Part shown: positions 25,801 through 35,039 of the stretch, piece after piece
Position numbering within the stretch: the first letter of the stretch is position 1
Layout of the letters: each line of letters begins with the position of its first letter
NCBI RefSeq assembly: GCF_032854445.1
Contig: NC_088307.1
Location: 24,811,953-24,875,952, forward strand
Length of the DNA stretch: 64,000 nt
Origin: Liolophura sinensis
Taxonomy: Eukaryota > Mollusca > Polyplacophora > Chitonida > Chitonidae
Direction: 5' to 3'
Program-made: the position numbers and the translations under genes
Notes under the pieces: model-generated
Told to the model about the DNA's origin: nothing
Database searches by the model: none
What the model saw: the letters and a program-made list of their open reading frames with translations, nothing else

Positions 25801-28800
25801 GAACTTAAGTTCAGCTGTTGAAGAGATTGGGTGTTTTGTTAGGAATAACCCAGAGGAGGATCAGACAGCTGGTAAGACAGACTAATGACTGGTCATGGAA
25901 CATTGAAATTTAACAGGGTATATCTACATGCCTGGGTTTACATGTTTTGTCTGTCTAGTAATCTTTGGCTACAAATTTCATGAGGTATCATTGAGTTTCA
26001 ATGGCCCCAACCACCTTGAAAAACCATAAATGTTAAAAATTCCTTCACCACGACTGGGATTGAACCTGCATCTGAATTATCAGAGAGCCATATCCCGCTC
26101 TCCCATTGACACATCAAGAGCCATAAAAATTGTTTTCACACATATCAGCACGACCAATCATAGCTTTAACATTTGTGGCAAAGACCAAATTTCAGTATTG
26201 ACCTATATTCTGGGTTCAAATTTCTGCGTGAACCTACCTTCATGGCCGTGGCAGAGTTCAAATTTAAACACAGACTTACCATCAAGGCTGTGGCAAGATT
26301 CAATTTATGTAACAACCTAACTTCACAGTTGTGGCAAGGTTTAAATCTATGTAACATTCTACCTTTACAGTTGTGGCAAGGTTTAAATCTATGTAACAAC
26401 CTACCTTCACAGTTGTGGCAAGGTTTAAATCTATGTAACAACCTACTGTTACAGTTGTGGCAAAGTTCAAATCTATGTAACAACCTACTGTTACAGTTGT
26501 GGTAAAGTTTAAATCTATGTATCAACCTACCTTTACAGTTGTGGCAAGGTTTAAATCTATGTAACAACCTACTGTTACAGTTGTGGCAAGGTTTAAATCT
26601 ATGTATCAAACTACCTTTACAGTTGTGGCAAGGTTTAAATCTATGTAACAACCTACCTTTACAGTTGTGGCAAGGTTTAAATCTATGTAACAACCTACCT
26701 TTACAGTTGTGGCAAGGTTTAAATCTATGTAACAACCTACCTTTACAGTTGTGGCAAGGTTTAAATCTATGTATCAACCTACCTTTACAGTTGTGGCAAG
26801 GTTCAAATCTATGTATCAAACTACCTTTACAGTTGTGGTAAAGTTCAAATCAGGGTTTTCAAATCAGACTTTTCAAGTACTTTCAAGTACTTGAAATACA
26901 AATTCAACTACCTCAAACGACAGTCACAATCTCTGCTTTTGTATACAAACTGCGACAACAGGCGCGGCTTGAATACTTGTTTAGGTCATTTCATAAGCAT
27001 GCTACAGCCATGCTGTGGCATTCGACCACTATGCGGCCTTGTGTTGGTGCCATAACCGTCAGTTGGTGCAGACACCAATGATAATCAGATAAGCCATCAT
27101 GGATCCTTATAAATTTTCCACTGTCCATCAGAATAAAAAGCGCAGCTTAAATTATTCCCGCACAACACACGCTTTTGTAAACAGCGCCACTGTCAGTCAC
27201 GAGTAGTCCAGGGCGGACTTCAACTACTTTCAAGGTTTTCAAGGACCCGTGTGAACTCTGTCAAATCAATGTAACTACCTACCTTTATAGTTATGGCAAA
27301 GTTCAAATCAATGTAACTACCTACCTTCACAGTTGTGGCAAATACACACAGTCTACACAGCCAGACAACATCAGGCCTGAGGACATCTGGCTCGATCTTT
27401 GGGATGTGACACCGCTGATGGTACCCTGAAACAAAAAACCCCATTCTCCTCAAACAATGGTCCAAATGGAGTGAACATGCCATGTGCTTCTGTTGCTCAC
27501 CATCACCTGACCCTGACACAATTATCACTAATACTCTACACAAATCCCCCCACCCAACAAAATTATCACCCTTGCCTTGCACAATTATCACCCTTACCTC
27601 CCACTTACCCCTCCCGACAAAATCACCGAAGACTTACCCAGTCCACAGTTATCACACAGCACTATCTCATTGGGTCGATCTGACACATCGTCTCGACACA
27701 GACAGCAACAAATTTCACCATTATTAGCTGCTGCAACAGAACAATGCTTTTAACTCATACAGGTAAAATAATGTCCAAAATGGGTTACCGAAGAAAGTAA
27801 TACATGAAGATATAATTATTATTATTATGCATCCCCTTTAACAATTGTCTGTCTGGTTTCATGGGTCTGAACACAATGACTATATCCGCTACAGAAAATG
27901 AGGGGTTCTTTGAGGGTTGACTCGCCCTGATGAATTCTAGATTTTCCCAGAAAATAAGGGAATTCCATGTCTTTCATCAATTGGTCGTGCTGTTGCCAAA
28001 GAAATGTCAGAATGCTGTCATCATGTCATCATTCTAAGCAGATGATAAATGGCAATTTCTTCTGACCTCAGGAGCCTCCCACCAACTGTGTGTTCAAGCT
28101 CAGCTCGTGCTGGCTTCCTCTCTGGATGAACATGGTAAAGTCTGCAAGCAACCTGCGGATGGTCATGGGTTTTCCCCCGAGCTCTGCCCATTTTCCTCCC
28201 ACCATCAAGATGGCCACCCTTGTATCAGTGACATAGTCTTGAGTACAGCGAGAAACACCAATCAAATAAATAAAATTCTTCTGACTTCTTTAACACATGG
28301 CTTCTCTTGGACAAGTTCACACTATATACCTCTGTAGAAAAAAAAAACAACAAAATATTCTGACGAAGAAACACTTCACTTACCTTTAGATATATCTTTG
28401 AACATAGCCCAATGTTGTGAATTGTCTTCAAATTTCACAAAACATCGTTTATTCTGATCATCAACCTTAAACAAAAAGAAGACCCAAAAAACTAAATCTC
28501 GCATGTAATGATCACGGTGGCAAAACAGCACAAAACAATGGTAATATCCACATGTTATAGTTGTCAGAAACTTATAGTGTCTGTTAAGTGAGAAAGTCAA
28601 GCTCTCCTATTCAGGTTATGAAGAGAAAAATGTACCCAAGCTGTAACAATGTGACTGATTAATTCTGACCATGAATAAAACAAACTACAATAAAGTATGC
28701 TTACACACTTTAACTTTTAATTTCTTTACATTATACGCAAACAACAAAAGGTTACCAAATAAATTTAAAGAGGCTATACCAGATATTTTGCGCAAAAAAA

Positions 28801-30385
28801 ATTCCATCAGTGCAAGTTCAATCGAGTTTTTCCTATTATTCTAGAAAAGCCCACAGAATTACCGTTCACAAAATATCAGCCATGTTTGTATATGCGTTAC
28901 CATTCAAAACTGGCAACAAAGTTTTTACAGCAGGTCACACCATAACTGTTTAAAAGTTTAGAATCATTTGAACACAATGAATAGCACACCTGCTAGTCTG
29001 AGATTTACTGAAAGGTTGTCATTTGAGCTCTGTTTGGTAAATGTATAAGTTTAATTTGATAAGTGAATGTGGATTTTTTGCCAAAAATCTCCAGTATAGC
29101 CTCTTAAACCAGGAAGCAACACTTTCCCACATTCCAGGCTTGATCAAGGTAAGTTCAAGCAAGGTGTTTGTTTATACATGCGCAGTGCAACCAGTTCCAG
29201 TGTGTTGCTTGGCAACATGTCTTGCACATGTGCTTCTCTTTAAGGCAACTGTCTTATGTTATGTGGAACCAGCTACTAGTTCTTGCCAATTATTAGCTTT
29301 TCTACCACAAATACCGTTTGTCATGAAGTCAGCTGGTGTTTGTAATCTCTTTTTAAACAGTTTTTACTGCATTAATGTGCAAGAACTTTACACCAAAAAA
29401 ATCTCAAAAGTTGGCGAAGAGTTACCTCCCTTGCGATGGCTTGTGGATTTGAACTTGTGGTTTTCAAATACTGTTAGGCTAACTACATTTACGTAGCACA
29501 GCCTGGCAGAAACCCACAACCATCTGCATATTGCTGACAGACCTTCCCACTTTTTATGGTCTCAGATTTATTCGGAAACTATACACTACAAAGGCTTGAG
29601 CTGTTCACCTCCAAAGCCTTTAAAATTGTTTTGTTAAACTAAGGTAAGAAACCCATTAACCATTTTGCAGTCTATGGATTATTATGACTTGCATAATTAT
29701 TTATTTATTTTTTTTTATAGGTGTTTTACGCCATACTCAAGAATATTTCACTTATATGACGGCAGCCAGCATTATGGTGGGTGAAAACCAGGCAGAGCCC
29801 AGGGGAAACACACGACCGTCCGCAAGTTGCTGGCAGACCTTCCCACATAGAGCCACTTGCATAATTAAATGGTATATAGGCACTCCCAAGGTGTCAAGTA
29901 ATTATTGCCAGGTAAAACACTAGTCGATCAATCAGACTTTAACAACATTCCTGCTATATGGTAAGGATGTCAGTTATATATTCCTTTCATAGTATGTGCA
30001 CAGAAACGGCTTACAGTGGCCTTAAATGCATTTTGGGGCATCAAGAAAATGCAGCGGTTGGGGGCCACAGGCCACCAGACCTCCAGGTATTTTTGACCAG
30101 ATTTTCACAATTTTTCTAAAAAAAATCAAATAAGGACGCTACAAAAATTTCTGGATCCAACCCTGTGCTCTGCAAACCTAAATTAGGGCCAGACATTACC
30201 TTGTTGAGTAAATCTTCAAATTTTGTTCAACTGTCATTCTTAAAAATTACCTGGATGACACTGCCCAGGTAGAAAAGGCCGTCATTCCACCTGATGAGGA
30301 CATCTTGACTGACAGCAAACACGGGGCAAACAGCTTGGCGAGAAGACCTGTTTGCCACACCTCGCTTTCTCTCACGGCCACTCAT
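13867..30385 (-). CDS. MTF2: Polycomb-like PHD finger protein (MTF2/PHF19/PHF1)
   Basis: Coding exons, in order: 30395-30251 (ATG 30385), 28465-28384, 27730-27638, 27425-27325, 25646-25616, 25062-25022, 23724-23648, 22682-22630, 20381-20270, 18868-18745, 17430-17369, 17083-16925, 15540-15435, 14574-13867. All junctions are GT/AG and all phases agree, giving about 627 aa. Domains: Tudor about 22-72 (cage residues W33, Y39, F57; the fourth position is H63 by eye); PHD1 about 76-130 with [20 protein letters not shown] and [14 protein letters not shown]2 about 176-230 with [28 protein letters not shown] and FVCSLC; extended-homology winged helix about 240-330 ([14 protein letters not shown], then [14 protein letters not shown]); C-terminal chromo-like domain about 590-625 ending [18 protein letters not shown]. 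This order defines Polycomb-like proteins, which recruit PRC2 to H3K36me3- and CpG-associated chromatin for H3K27 methylation. The vertebrate paralogues are 560-600 aa. Exons of 31 and 41 bp encode the PHD1-PHD2 linker. Three introns carry arrays made of the gene's own splice sites. Confidence 0.96.
14575..16924 (-). other. Polycomb-like introns around the 15435-15540 exon
   Basis: Apart from the 106-bp exon at 15540-15435 ([18 protein letters not shown], acceptor TATTTTAAG, donor GTGAGT) this is ordinary AT-rich intron. I see no repeat family or other gene. The exon is supported because it is the only way found to reconcile the phases of its neighbours. Confidence 0.6.
17510..18130. repeat. 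Composite of duplicated SINE pieces
   Basis: Two tandem copies of about 118 bp (17553-17670 and 17668-17785) each join a piece of the first SINE family (CGCAGGTTGCTGACGGACC) to a piece of the second (CAATTTTTCAGTCACATGATG). They are followed by two copies of about 90 bp (17842-17925 and 17957-18053) with GAAGTATCCTTCTGAAGACA and CCAGACATGACACCCCACCC, a motif of another molluscan-type SINE. They lie in the intron between the Polycomb-like exons at 17430 and 18745. Confidence 0.7.
18861..19238 (-). repeat. Minisatellite carrying copies of a 3' splice site (exon 18868)
   Basis: On the minus strand the unit contains GAAATGTTTTGTTACAG followed by G(C)TTGAC, the acceptor and first bases of the Polycomb-like exon that starts at 18868. 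Basic copies are at 18868, 18907, 18945, 18984 and 19023 (spacing 38-39 bp), then shorter 19-bp sub-units follow to about 19150 and two more degenerate copies to 19238. The array was split by the SINE at 19239-19572 and resumes for about 25 bp after it. Confidence 0.9.
19239..19572 (-). mobile_element. Full second-family SINE (GAGTGAGTG type)
   Basis: 334 bp flanked by a perfect 11-bp duplication CACTTGCAAAG (19228-19238 and 19573-19583). Landmarks are (GAGT)n, GGGGTTTAACGTCGTACTC, GAGCCATTATACTGATACGG and a tRNA-like head at the right (GGATTGATCCTGGATCTACC, box B on the minus strand). It inserted into the splice-site minisatellite and is therefore younger than it. Confidence 0.9.
19859..20102 (-). 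mobile_element. Full-length tRNA-headed SINE
   Basis: 244 bp with flanks CAAATAATTTTGA (19846-19858) and CAAATCATTTTGA (20103-20115), a 13-bp duplication with one mismatch. Minus-strand box A lies in the CTCAGTTGGTTAGCACG region and box B in a GTTTCAAGTC-like region. The body and (AATA)n tail follow. It lies in the Polycomb-like intron between exons 20270 and 18868. Confidence 0.9.
20370..21884 (-). repeat. Minisatellite of about 35 copies of a 3' splice site (exon 20381)
   Basis: The proximal copy is the real acceptor of the Polycomb-like exon that starts at 20381. On the minus strand each unit reads CTTTTCCTGTATTTTCAG then CGTGTTTACAG, that is polypyrimidine tract, AG and the first 11-12 exon bases, plus a spacer TACTTGAACGCTCTCC. 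Copies at 20381, 20426, 20471, 20516 and 20561 are exactly 45 bp apart. Later units are 45 bp or shortened to about 30-32 or lengthened to about 48. I counted about 35 occurrences of the CTGAAAATAC core on the plus strand. Long open frames on both strands come from the unit length. Confidence 0.95.
22176..22405 (-). mobile_element. Second-family SINE, truncated
   Basis: Has GAGTGAGTGCGTGCATGCTT, CTCATATGACGACGAA, TTGCAGGGCGGAATTCCACC and ATTATACTGATACGGGTCAA in the same order as 19239-19572, but the tRNA-like head is missing. It lies in the intron between Polycomb-like exons 22630 and 20381. Confidence 0.85.
22700..22862 (-). mobile_element. SINE copy adjoining a 3' splice site
   Basis: Main SINE family, headless, in the same orientation as the gene. 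Its AATAAATAAAT tail ends 17 bp upstream of the exon that starts at 22682, leaving only GTTCTTCTCTTTCCAG between them. It has a small internal duplication (AGGGCAGGGCCCAAGGG type). Confidence 0.85.
24118..24268 (-). mobile_element. SINE copy, headless type
   Basis: Main SINE family body with CGGAGTGGTGTTTCACACTG and CCATTCGCAGGTTGCTGCAA, ending at the common headless boundary (ACCTTCCCACATACG). Intronic in the Polycomb-like gene. No clear duplication was found. Confidence 0.8.
24451..24700 (-). mobile_element. Full-length tRNA-headed SINE
   Basis: About 250 bp with the complete head (plus-strand GCGCGCTAACCAACTGAGCC is the reverse of box A). Flanks TTATAATT and TTACAATT form an imperfect duplication. 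Intronic in the Polycomb-like gene. Confidence 0.88.
25085..25470. repeat. Degenerate AT-rich tandem repeat
   Basis: Loose repeats of about 60-70 bp built around GTTAATGTTTACACTGAAG, AACATGTGAATGTGTAAACA and GCTGAAAAGTT. It lies directly upstream of the short exon 25062-25022. Some units contain TTTTCAG on the minus strand, but the likeness to the exon's acceptor is too weak to claim common origin. Confidence 0.6.
26040..26125 (-). mobile_element. tRNA-like SINE head
   Basis: On the minus strand TGTCAATGGGAGAGCGGGAT resembles a box A/D-arm region and CAGGTTCAATCCCAGTCG a box B/T-arm region, at tRNA-like spacing. No acceptor stem forms, so it is not called a functional tRNA gene. Confidence 0.4.
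26225..26852 (-). repeat. Minisatellite of copies of a 5' splice site (exon 27325), distal part
   Basis: About 15 copies of a 42-bp unit. On the minus strand each reads CCTTGCCACAACTGTAAAG then GTAGGTTGTTACATAGAT and TTAAA. The end of the PHD1 exon reads TTTGCCACAACTGTGAAG then GTAGGTAGTTACATTGAT: the last 18 exon bases plus the donor and adjoining intron are the repeated unit. Two more copies lie at 27261-27342, beyond a transposon. Confidence 0.95.
26853..27260. mobile_element. hAT-like MITE inserted in the 42-bp array
   Basis: The array sequence GTTCAAATCAATGTAAC is interrupted after TCAAATCA, which is repeated on both sides (26845-26852 and 27261-27268, 8 bp). The ends, CAGGGTTTTCAAATCAGAC at left and CAGAGTTCACACGGGTCC read inward from the right, form weak CAG-type inverted ends; both sides then carry CTTGAAA/TTTCAAG motifs. 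An 8-bp duplication with CAG ends fits a non-autonomous hAT; the class is inference. No coding sequence. Confidence 0.65.
27261..27342 (-). repeat. Minisatellite of copies of a 5' splice site, exon-proximal part
   Basis: Two copies of the 42-bp unit: the real donor after 27325 (GTGAAG|GTAGGT) and a second donor after 27283 (ATAAAG|GTAGGT). The 42 bp between them are open in frame and would add [14 protein letters not shown] to the protein directly after PHD1 if the second donor were used. Confidence 0.9.
28089..28276 (+). mobile_element. SINE copy, 5'-truncated within the head
   Basis: Begins at the box-B end of the head (GTGTTCAAGCTCAGCTCG) and runs through CAACCTGCGGATGGTCATGG to CACCAATCAAATAAATAAA. 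It is antisense to the Polycomb-like gene, in the intron between exons 28384 and 27730. Confidence 0.85.
29700..29854 (-). mobile_element. SINE copy, headless type with perfect duplication
   Basis: 155 bp flanked by ACTTGCATAATTA (29687-29699 and 29855-29867), a perfect 13-bp duplication. It has body and tail but no tRNA head. Intronic in the Polycomb-like gene, same orientation. A 45-bp scrap of the same family lies at about 29508-29552. Confidence 0.92.
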
Positions 30386-30395
30386 CTTCTGACAA

Positions 30396-32848
30396 CTGCA
30401 AGAAGATTAAGACATCCCACTTACTGTAATTCTTCAAAACATTTTGCATGTTTGCAAAGGTGTGTACTAAGGCATATTCTAAGGCTTATTCTATGTACAT
30501 TGATAAAATTATACTTTTTGTGAAGCCCTGAAATTGGTCAATGCAACCAATGTTATTTTGTCCTCAAAATTCAATTAAATATGTTCATCAACATCGCTTT
30601 GTATAGTGAGTTCTCATGACTTGCATATACAAACGTAGTAATTTGCTTTCTTCAAATATTTTAGTTACATTTATCAGGCAATATTCCCCATAATTCAGAA
30701 ATATTTTTTTTAGAGTTTGCAATAACTTGGCCATCTATAACGGGTATCAAAATTACCATGTATTTAACTTTGACTTTCAACTGACTACCTATGACTTAAC
30801 CCAGCGGCCGCATTCTCAATACATTAATACCTGTTTGACTGAACTTCTTCTTTGCACATGATGTTCCCTATCACATTATCTTGAAGTAAAACCACTGCAG
30901 AAAGTGAAAACACTAAAAAACAAGACATTCAGGGAAAACTGGTAGCTCACCTGATTAAGCAATTCGTAAAAGTGCATTATGTTCAAGTCAGGTCATGCGT
31001 TCAAATACTGACTTCTAAACCGAAATAAAGTAGAATGACACTGTCTTACATATGTCAGATATTATTCTCAGGTATTCACAGATTTTATCCATGTCAAATA
31101 CAGAGCTTTGAGTACAACATCATGACAATGGAATCTATCTTCAACTTCCCATTTAGCTGTATGTATAAAAGCATTATTATACTACCTACCTGAATGGGAG
31201 TAACTATGAAAATCAAATAACTGGACTGTCATTATTATTAAGCATGAAGATGATTTAGATGACACGAAAGATATACATAAAGTTTCAGTGAAATTGGTGC
31301 TATACATTAACAGGAATTGCATGGACAGAATCTGTGAACATGAAAATCCACTATTGCACTAAGTGCGTGAACAGGAGTAATTGTAAAAATAATTACCTGA
31401 TTCTAATATTAAACTTAAACATGCACAAGTTCAGGTGATAGGCAACACGTATAGTAAGTATGGAGACAGAAGGACAAACAGGGAGGTTCCAGGATGCCAC
31501 TAACTTTGCTGAGTGGGGTTTCAATAAAATAAAAAAAAAAAGCTCGTCTGTGCAAAGTAAGGAGAGGTATTGTAAAAGTGTCAGTGTTAGTGTCCGGTTA
31601 AGATTTTCTTTGTTTTGTGACCTGTTCAGGTGAGCGAGTGGGAGGCATTTCATTTCTGCTGAGGTATAGGGCAATGTTGGGAAAATAAGGTTAGGTGGCG
31701 GGCTTCCTCAGTGTTTCTCCTTCATGCGGAGCACAGTTGTAGCGATGCCTGGCCTAAATTGAATGGTACGGGGGCGAACTTCGGGTTTTTGCGACGATGG
31801 TATGTACGTTGGTTTAGTAAAAGTCTGAGCAGTTGCAGCCAGTAAGAAGGCAGTGTAAAGTTTGACACCCTAACCCCACAAATCGTGTGGTAGGCTCTAG
31901 CAAAATAAACCTCAATATATGCAATATATGCCAGTTTGGACAAAGGAACATCACCTGGCTTTAACACAGAAAATATAAATATTCATTTATTTGATGAATC
32001 AATTGATTTTTTCATGCTGTCACGATTAGATCTTTCTGACTTGAAATTTGCTCTTTTCTTATCTGTTGCTTTGTAGATACACGCATAGTAGTTTCCGTGT
32101 TACAGTTTATTTTATTTATTTGATTGGTGTTTTACGCCATACTCAAGAATATTTCACTTATACGACGGCGTCCAGCATTATGGTGGGTGGAAACCGGGCA
32201 GAGCCCGGGGGAAACCCACAACCATCTGCAGGTTGCTGGCAAAGAGGAAGCCAGCATGAGCTGGACTTGAACTCACAGCGGCTGCATTGGTGAGAGACTC
32301 CTGGGTCAGTACGCTGCGCTAGCGCGCTAACCAACTGAGCCACGGAGGCCCCGTTACAGTTTATCACTTTGTGCATAGCTGACCTCTCTCAAATCTGGTG
32401 TTCATACCTATTCGGATTGTCATTTCGGTCTGAGGCTGGACCTTAAGTTGGTAAATTCTAGTCAGAAAATTAGGAGTAGGTGACAAAATGACAGCGGTTT
32501 CGAAATCGTCTGTTTGTCACACAGTAGAAAGGGCCATTTAGACAACAACTGATAGAAAGAGTCATTTAGACAACAACTGATAGTAAGTGCTCGCAAGCCA
32601 AAGACCCCGGGAATAAACTGCATCCACACTGTGTGGTTTTCAGCTGAATAAAAAGCGACAGAGATCTACTGGAGGGAGGTGGGGGGGGAGTGGAAAACAG
32701 CAACCGGCTTCTCGATTTGCTTTGCTGATTTCAAGGGGCCCTATACCTCAAAAAACGGTGCCACTGCATACACTGTATGCATCCAAGTCAGACGAATGAA
32801 ATTCCGGAGAGCAAATATTATTTGTGAAAACAATACCGGTGTTCTTAC
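30396..32848 (-). other. Polycomb-like intron 1
   Basis: Lies between the untranslated first exon and the ATG exon. It contains the full-length SINE at 32111-32352; otherwise it is AT-rich intron in which I see no gene or array. Confidence 0.5.
32111..32352 (-). mobile_element. Full-length tRNA-headed SINE
   Basis: 242 bp with a perfect 12-bp duplication GTTACAGTTTAT (32099-32110 and 32353-32364). On the minus strand the head reads GGGGCCTCCGTGGCTCAGTT (box A) and later GAGTTCAAGTCCAGCTCATG (box B), then the body and the AATAAATAAAATAAA tail. It is the best reference copy of the family in the window. Confidence 0.95.
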
Positions 32849-32960
32849 CTAATATTTGACGATATGAGTGGAAAACCCGCTTCTTTTCCAACTCAAACTT
32901 GCCCTTCTCCCGCCATATTGCGATCCTTGGGCGTAAGGATACGTTCACTTCCGGTAGTGA
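32849..32960 (-). promoter_or_regulatory. MTF2: Promoter and untranslated first exon of the Polycomb-like gene
   Basis: On the minus strand CTACCGGAAGTGAACG (ETS/GABP-type, about 32955-32940) and CAATATGGCGGGAG (YY1-type, about 32920-32907) lie just upstream of a strong donor, ATTAG|GTAAGAAC, at 32849/32848. This TATA-less arrangement is typical of housekeeping chromatin genes. The next exon (30395) opens with 10 untranslated bases before the ATG. The transcription start is inferred near 32910-32945. Confidence 0.65.
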
Positions 32961-34370
32961 CCAGAATGGATTTTAAGCTATTTTATACAAGATCCAACGA
33001 AAATAACCAAGTTTTCCACGCTGTAAGATAGCTATGCCTTGATATACTTGAAACGATCCGTCAATAGGGATCGCTGAACAACACTCTATTTTCTGAAGCG
33101 CACTATTTCCTCAAATAAAGGGAGCTAAGCGGGCGCATTCTTTTTTCTTTTTTTTTATTAGTTGTACGACGTAATACTGGCATCACGCAAGCATGCTACA
33201 CATGCTACATGTGCACTAGCCGATATTTAAGAATATATACCTGCATGATTCATGTAAGCCTAGCGTGTACGCATAGATAACATTTTAGTTATGTCAGTTG
33301 TATGCAATATGTTTTTTTTATTTATTTTGTTTCAAAAATTTATGTTATTGTTTTATTTTCGAAATCAATATGCCTATGCCTGCATTTATCATCTCATGCA
33401 TATAGGCTTGTAGGCCTATTAAAGCACGGGTACGGCCAAACCACATTTGCCCAGGCGTTTAAGCGTTGTGTAGACCCAGCTATAGAACGGTTGTTTACAT
33501 ACGGGACAAGGGCCTACTGTAAGACAGGCCTATAATCAATACGAATATTGTATATGGGCCTAGCTACTCTCCCTGGTAACGTTTGATACAGGTATGTTGC
33601 AGTATTCAGTATCTTAATCATATATTTTTGCGTTCTCTTAATGCCAATCCAGTCTACATGTACCAGTACGTAAACACTGAATAAAAAAGCAGGAGAATAA
33701 ATAAATAAATAAATAAATAATAAAACCACCGAGGATTCGATGATGTCATGTCAAGACTAAGACAAGAACAAAATCTTACTATTTAAATATTCAACTGAAT
33801 TGGGTACTTTAAAGGTCTTTTTTTGTATAAAGGAAAAACAGAGTATTCTATAATTTCCAAAAAAATTGTTACATGTCGTAACGTATGTATTAACTGTATT
33901 TCTTTTCTATTGAACAGAAACGTTTCGCTTGTTATTGGGCATCTTCATTCAAAGTTTCTCGTTAAACAACGGATATATTAAACATAATTGTAGAACCTAT
34001 GCGAAAACTTTCATTTTCAAAATTTCATTTATTGGGGTTCAAAGCCGTACAGAAAAATATGTCACATCAATCAATATGGGGTGTTATCATATTCACGGTC
34101 GCCTGGAAGAATTTCTAGTCCACGGCTGTTTGTTTTCCCACGCTGTCAAGCTATAGGCCTAAGTGTACTAATTTGGGTCTGTCAGTTGGCCTGCATGTTT
34201 GTCCCACGTGCCACACTTCGGTGTGCATGCAATAACTCCTCCAAATCATGTCTAATTTTAATAAAATTTTGTGACCAGGTTCAGTTCATTTATTAATCTC
34301 AGATTTAGTTTGAAACCACTCCAGTCCAGATAGACTCTGTTCTACTTGTTTAATGAATGTCGTAAGTAAT

Positions 34371-34519
34371 TTATTTATTTATTTGATTGGTGTTTTACGC
34401 CGTAGTCAAGAATATTTCACTTATACGACGGCGGCCAGCATTATGGTGGGTGGAAATTGGGCAGAGCCCGGGGGAAACCCACGACCATCCGCAGGTTGCT
34501 GAAGACCTTATCACTTAGG
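34371..34519 (-). mobile_element. SINE copy, headless type with duplication
   Basis: 149 bp between GTCGTAAGTAAT (34359-34370) and GTCGTACGTAAT (34520-34531), a 12-bp duplication with one mismatch. Body and tail are present, tRNA head absent. Confidence 0.9.
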
Positions 34520-35039
34520 GTCGTACGTAATTCTCATTGGCATAATTGATTCCATACAAGTTATTGTTCCAAATATTACCTGGGTTTGATAAATACATAA
34601 AAATCTACATCTAGGTCAATTCATTCTGCACGTGAGCTCCAGATCTAGTTTTAAAACCAACAAAATATGTTTAGGTGTGTAACGGAATACGTTTTGCATA
34701 GTTAACGATTTCCTTGATTTTGATTGGTCGTTTGCTTCCGTGCAGTTAGTGCATCAAATATTGTCCAATTTTTACATCCCGTCTCTCGGTTCAATCTGTC
34801 ACAAACAGCTTTCCCGAAATTTTCACGACGGTTCATTGTGTTGAATGTTTCAAACTTGATACGTGTTCATTATGGAACGTAACAAGTTTGAGTTTCGGGA
34901 CATCTCGACCATTTTTGACAAAATGATGGCCGTTTTTCCTCTGATATTAGACTTCGTCTTATAGGTAGAGCTTTTGTTCTGGCGGCTCAAATCGGCAATG
35001 AACATGTAGCATGTATATTGATTGCGAAAGCAATTTCTT

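Noticed and set aside
26166-26819. Open frame of 217 codons with [14 protein letters not shown] repeats, resembling zinc knuckles
   Set aside because: The 42-bp splice-site array in a frame different from that of the parent exon. The Cys/His spacing is an accident of the unit.
29041-29496. 151-codon open frame on the plus strand
   Set aside because: Antisense inside a Polycomb-like intron, low-complexity hydrophobic composition, no recognised domain or splice sites.
32330-32352. tRNA gene calls at SINE heads (also 19239, 24680, 35040, 47842)
   Set aside because: Box A and box B are present, but no complete cloverleaf with acceptor stem forms and each is joined to a SINE body; these are pol III promoters of SINEs, not tRNA genes.
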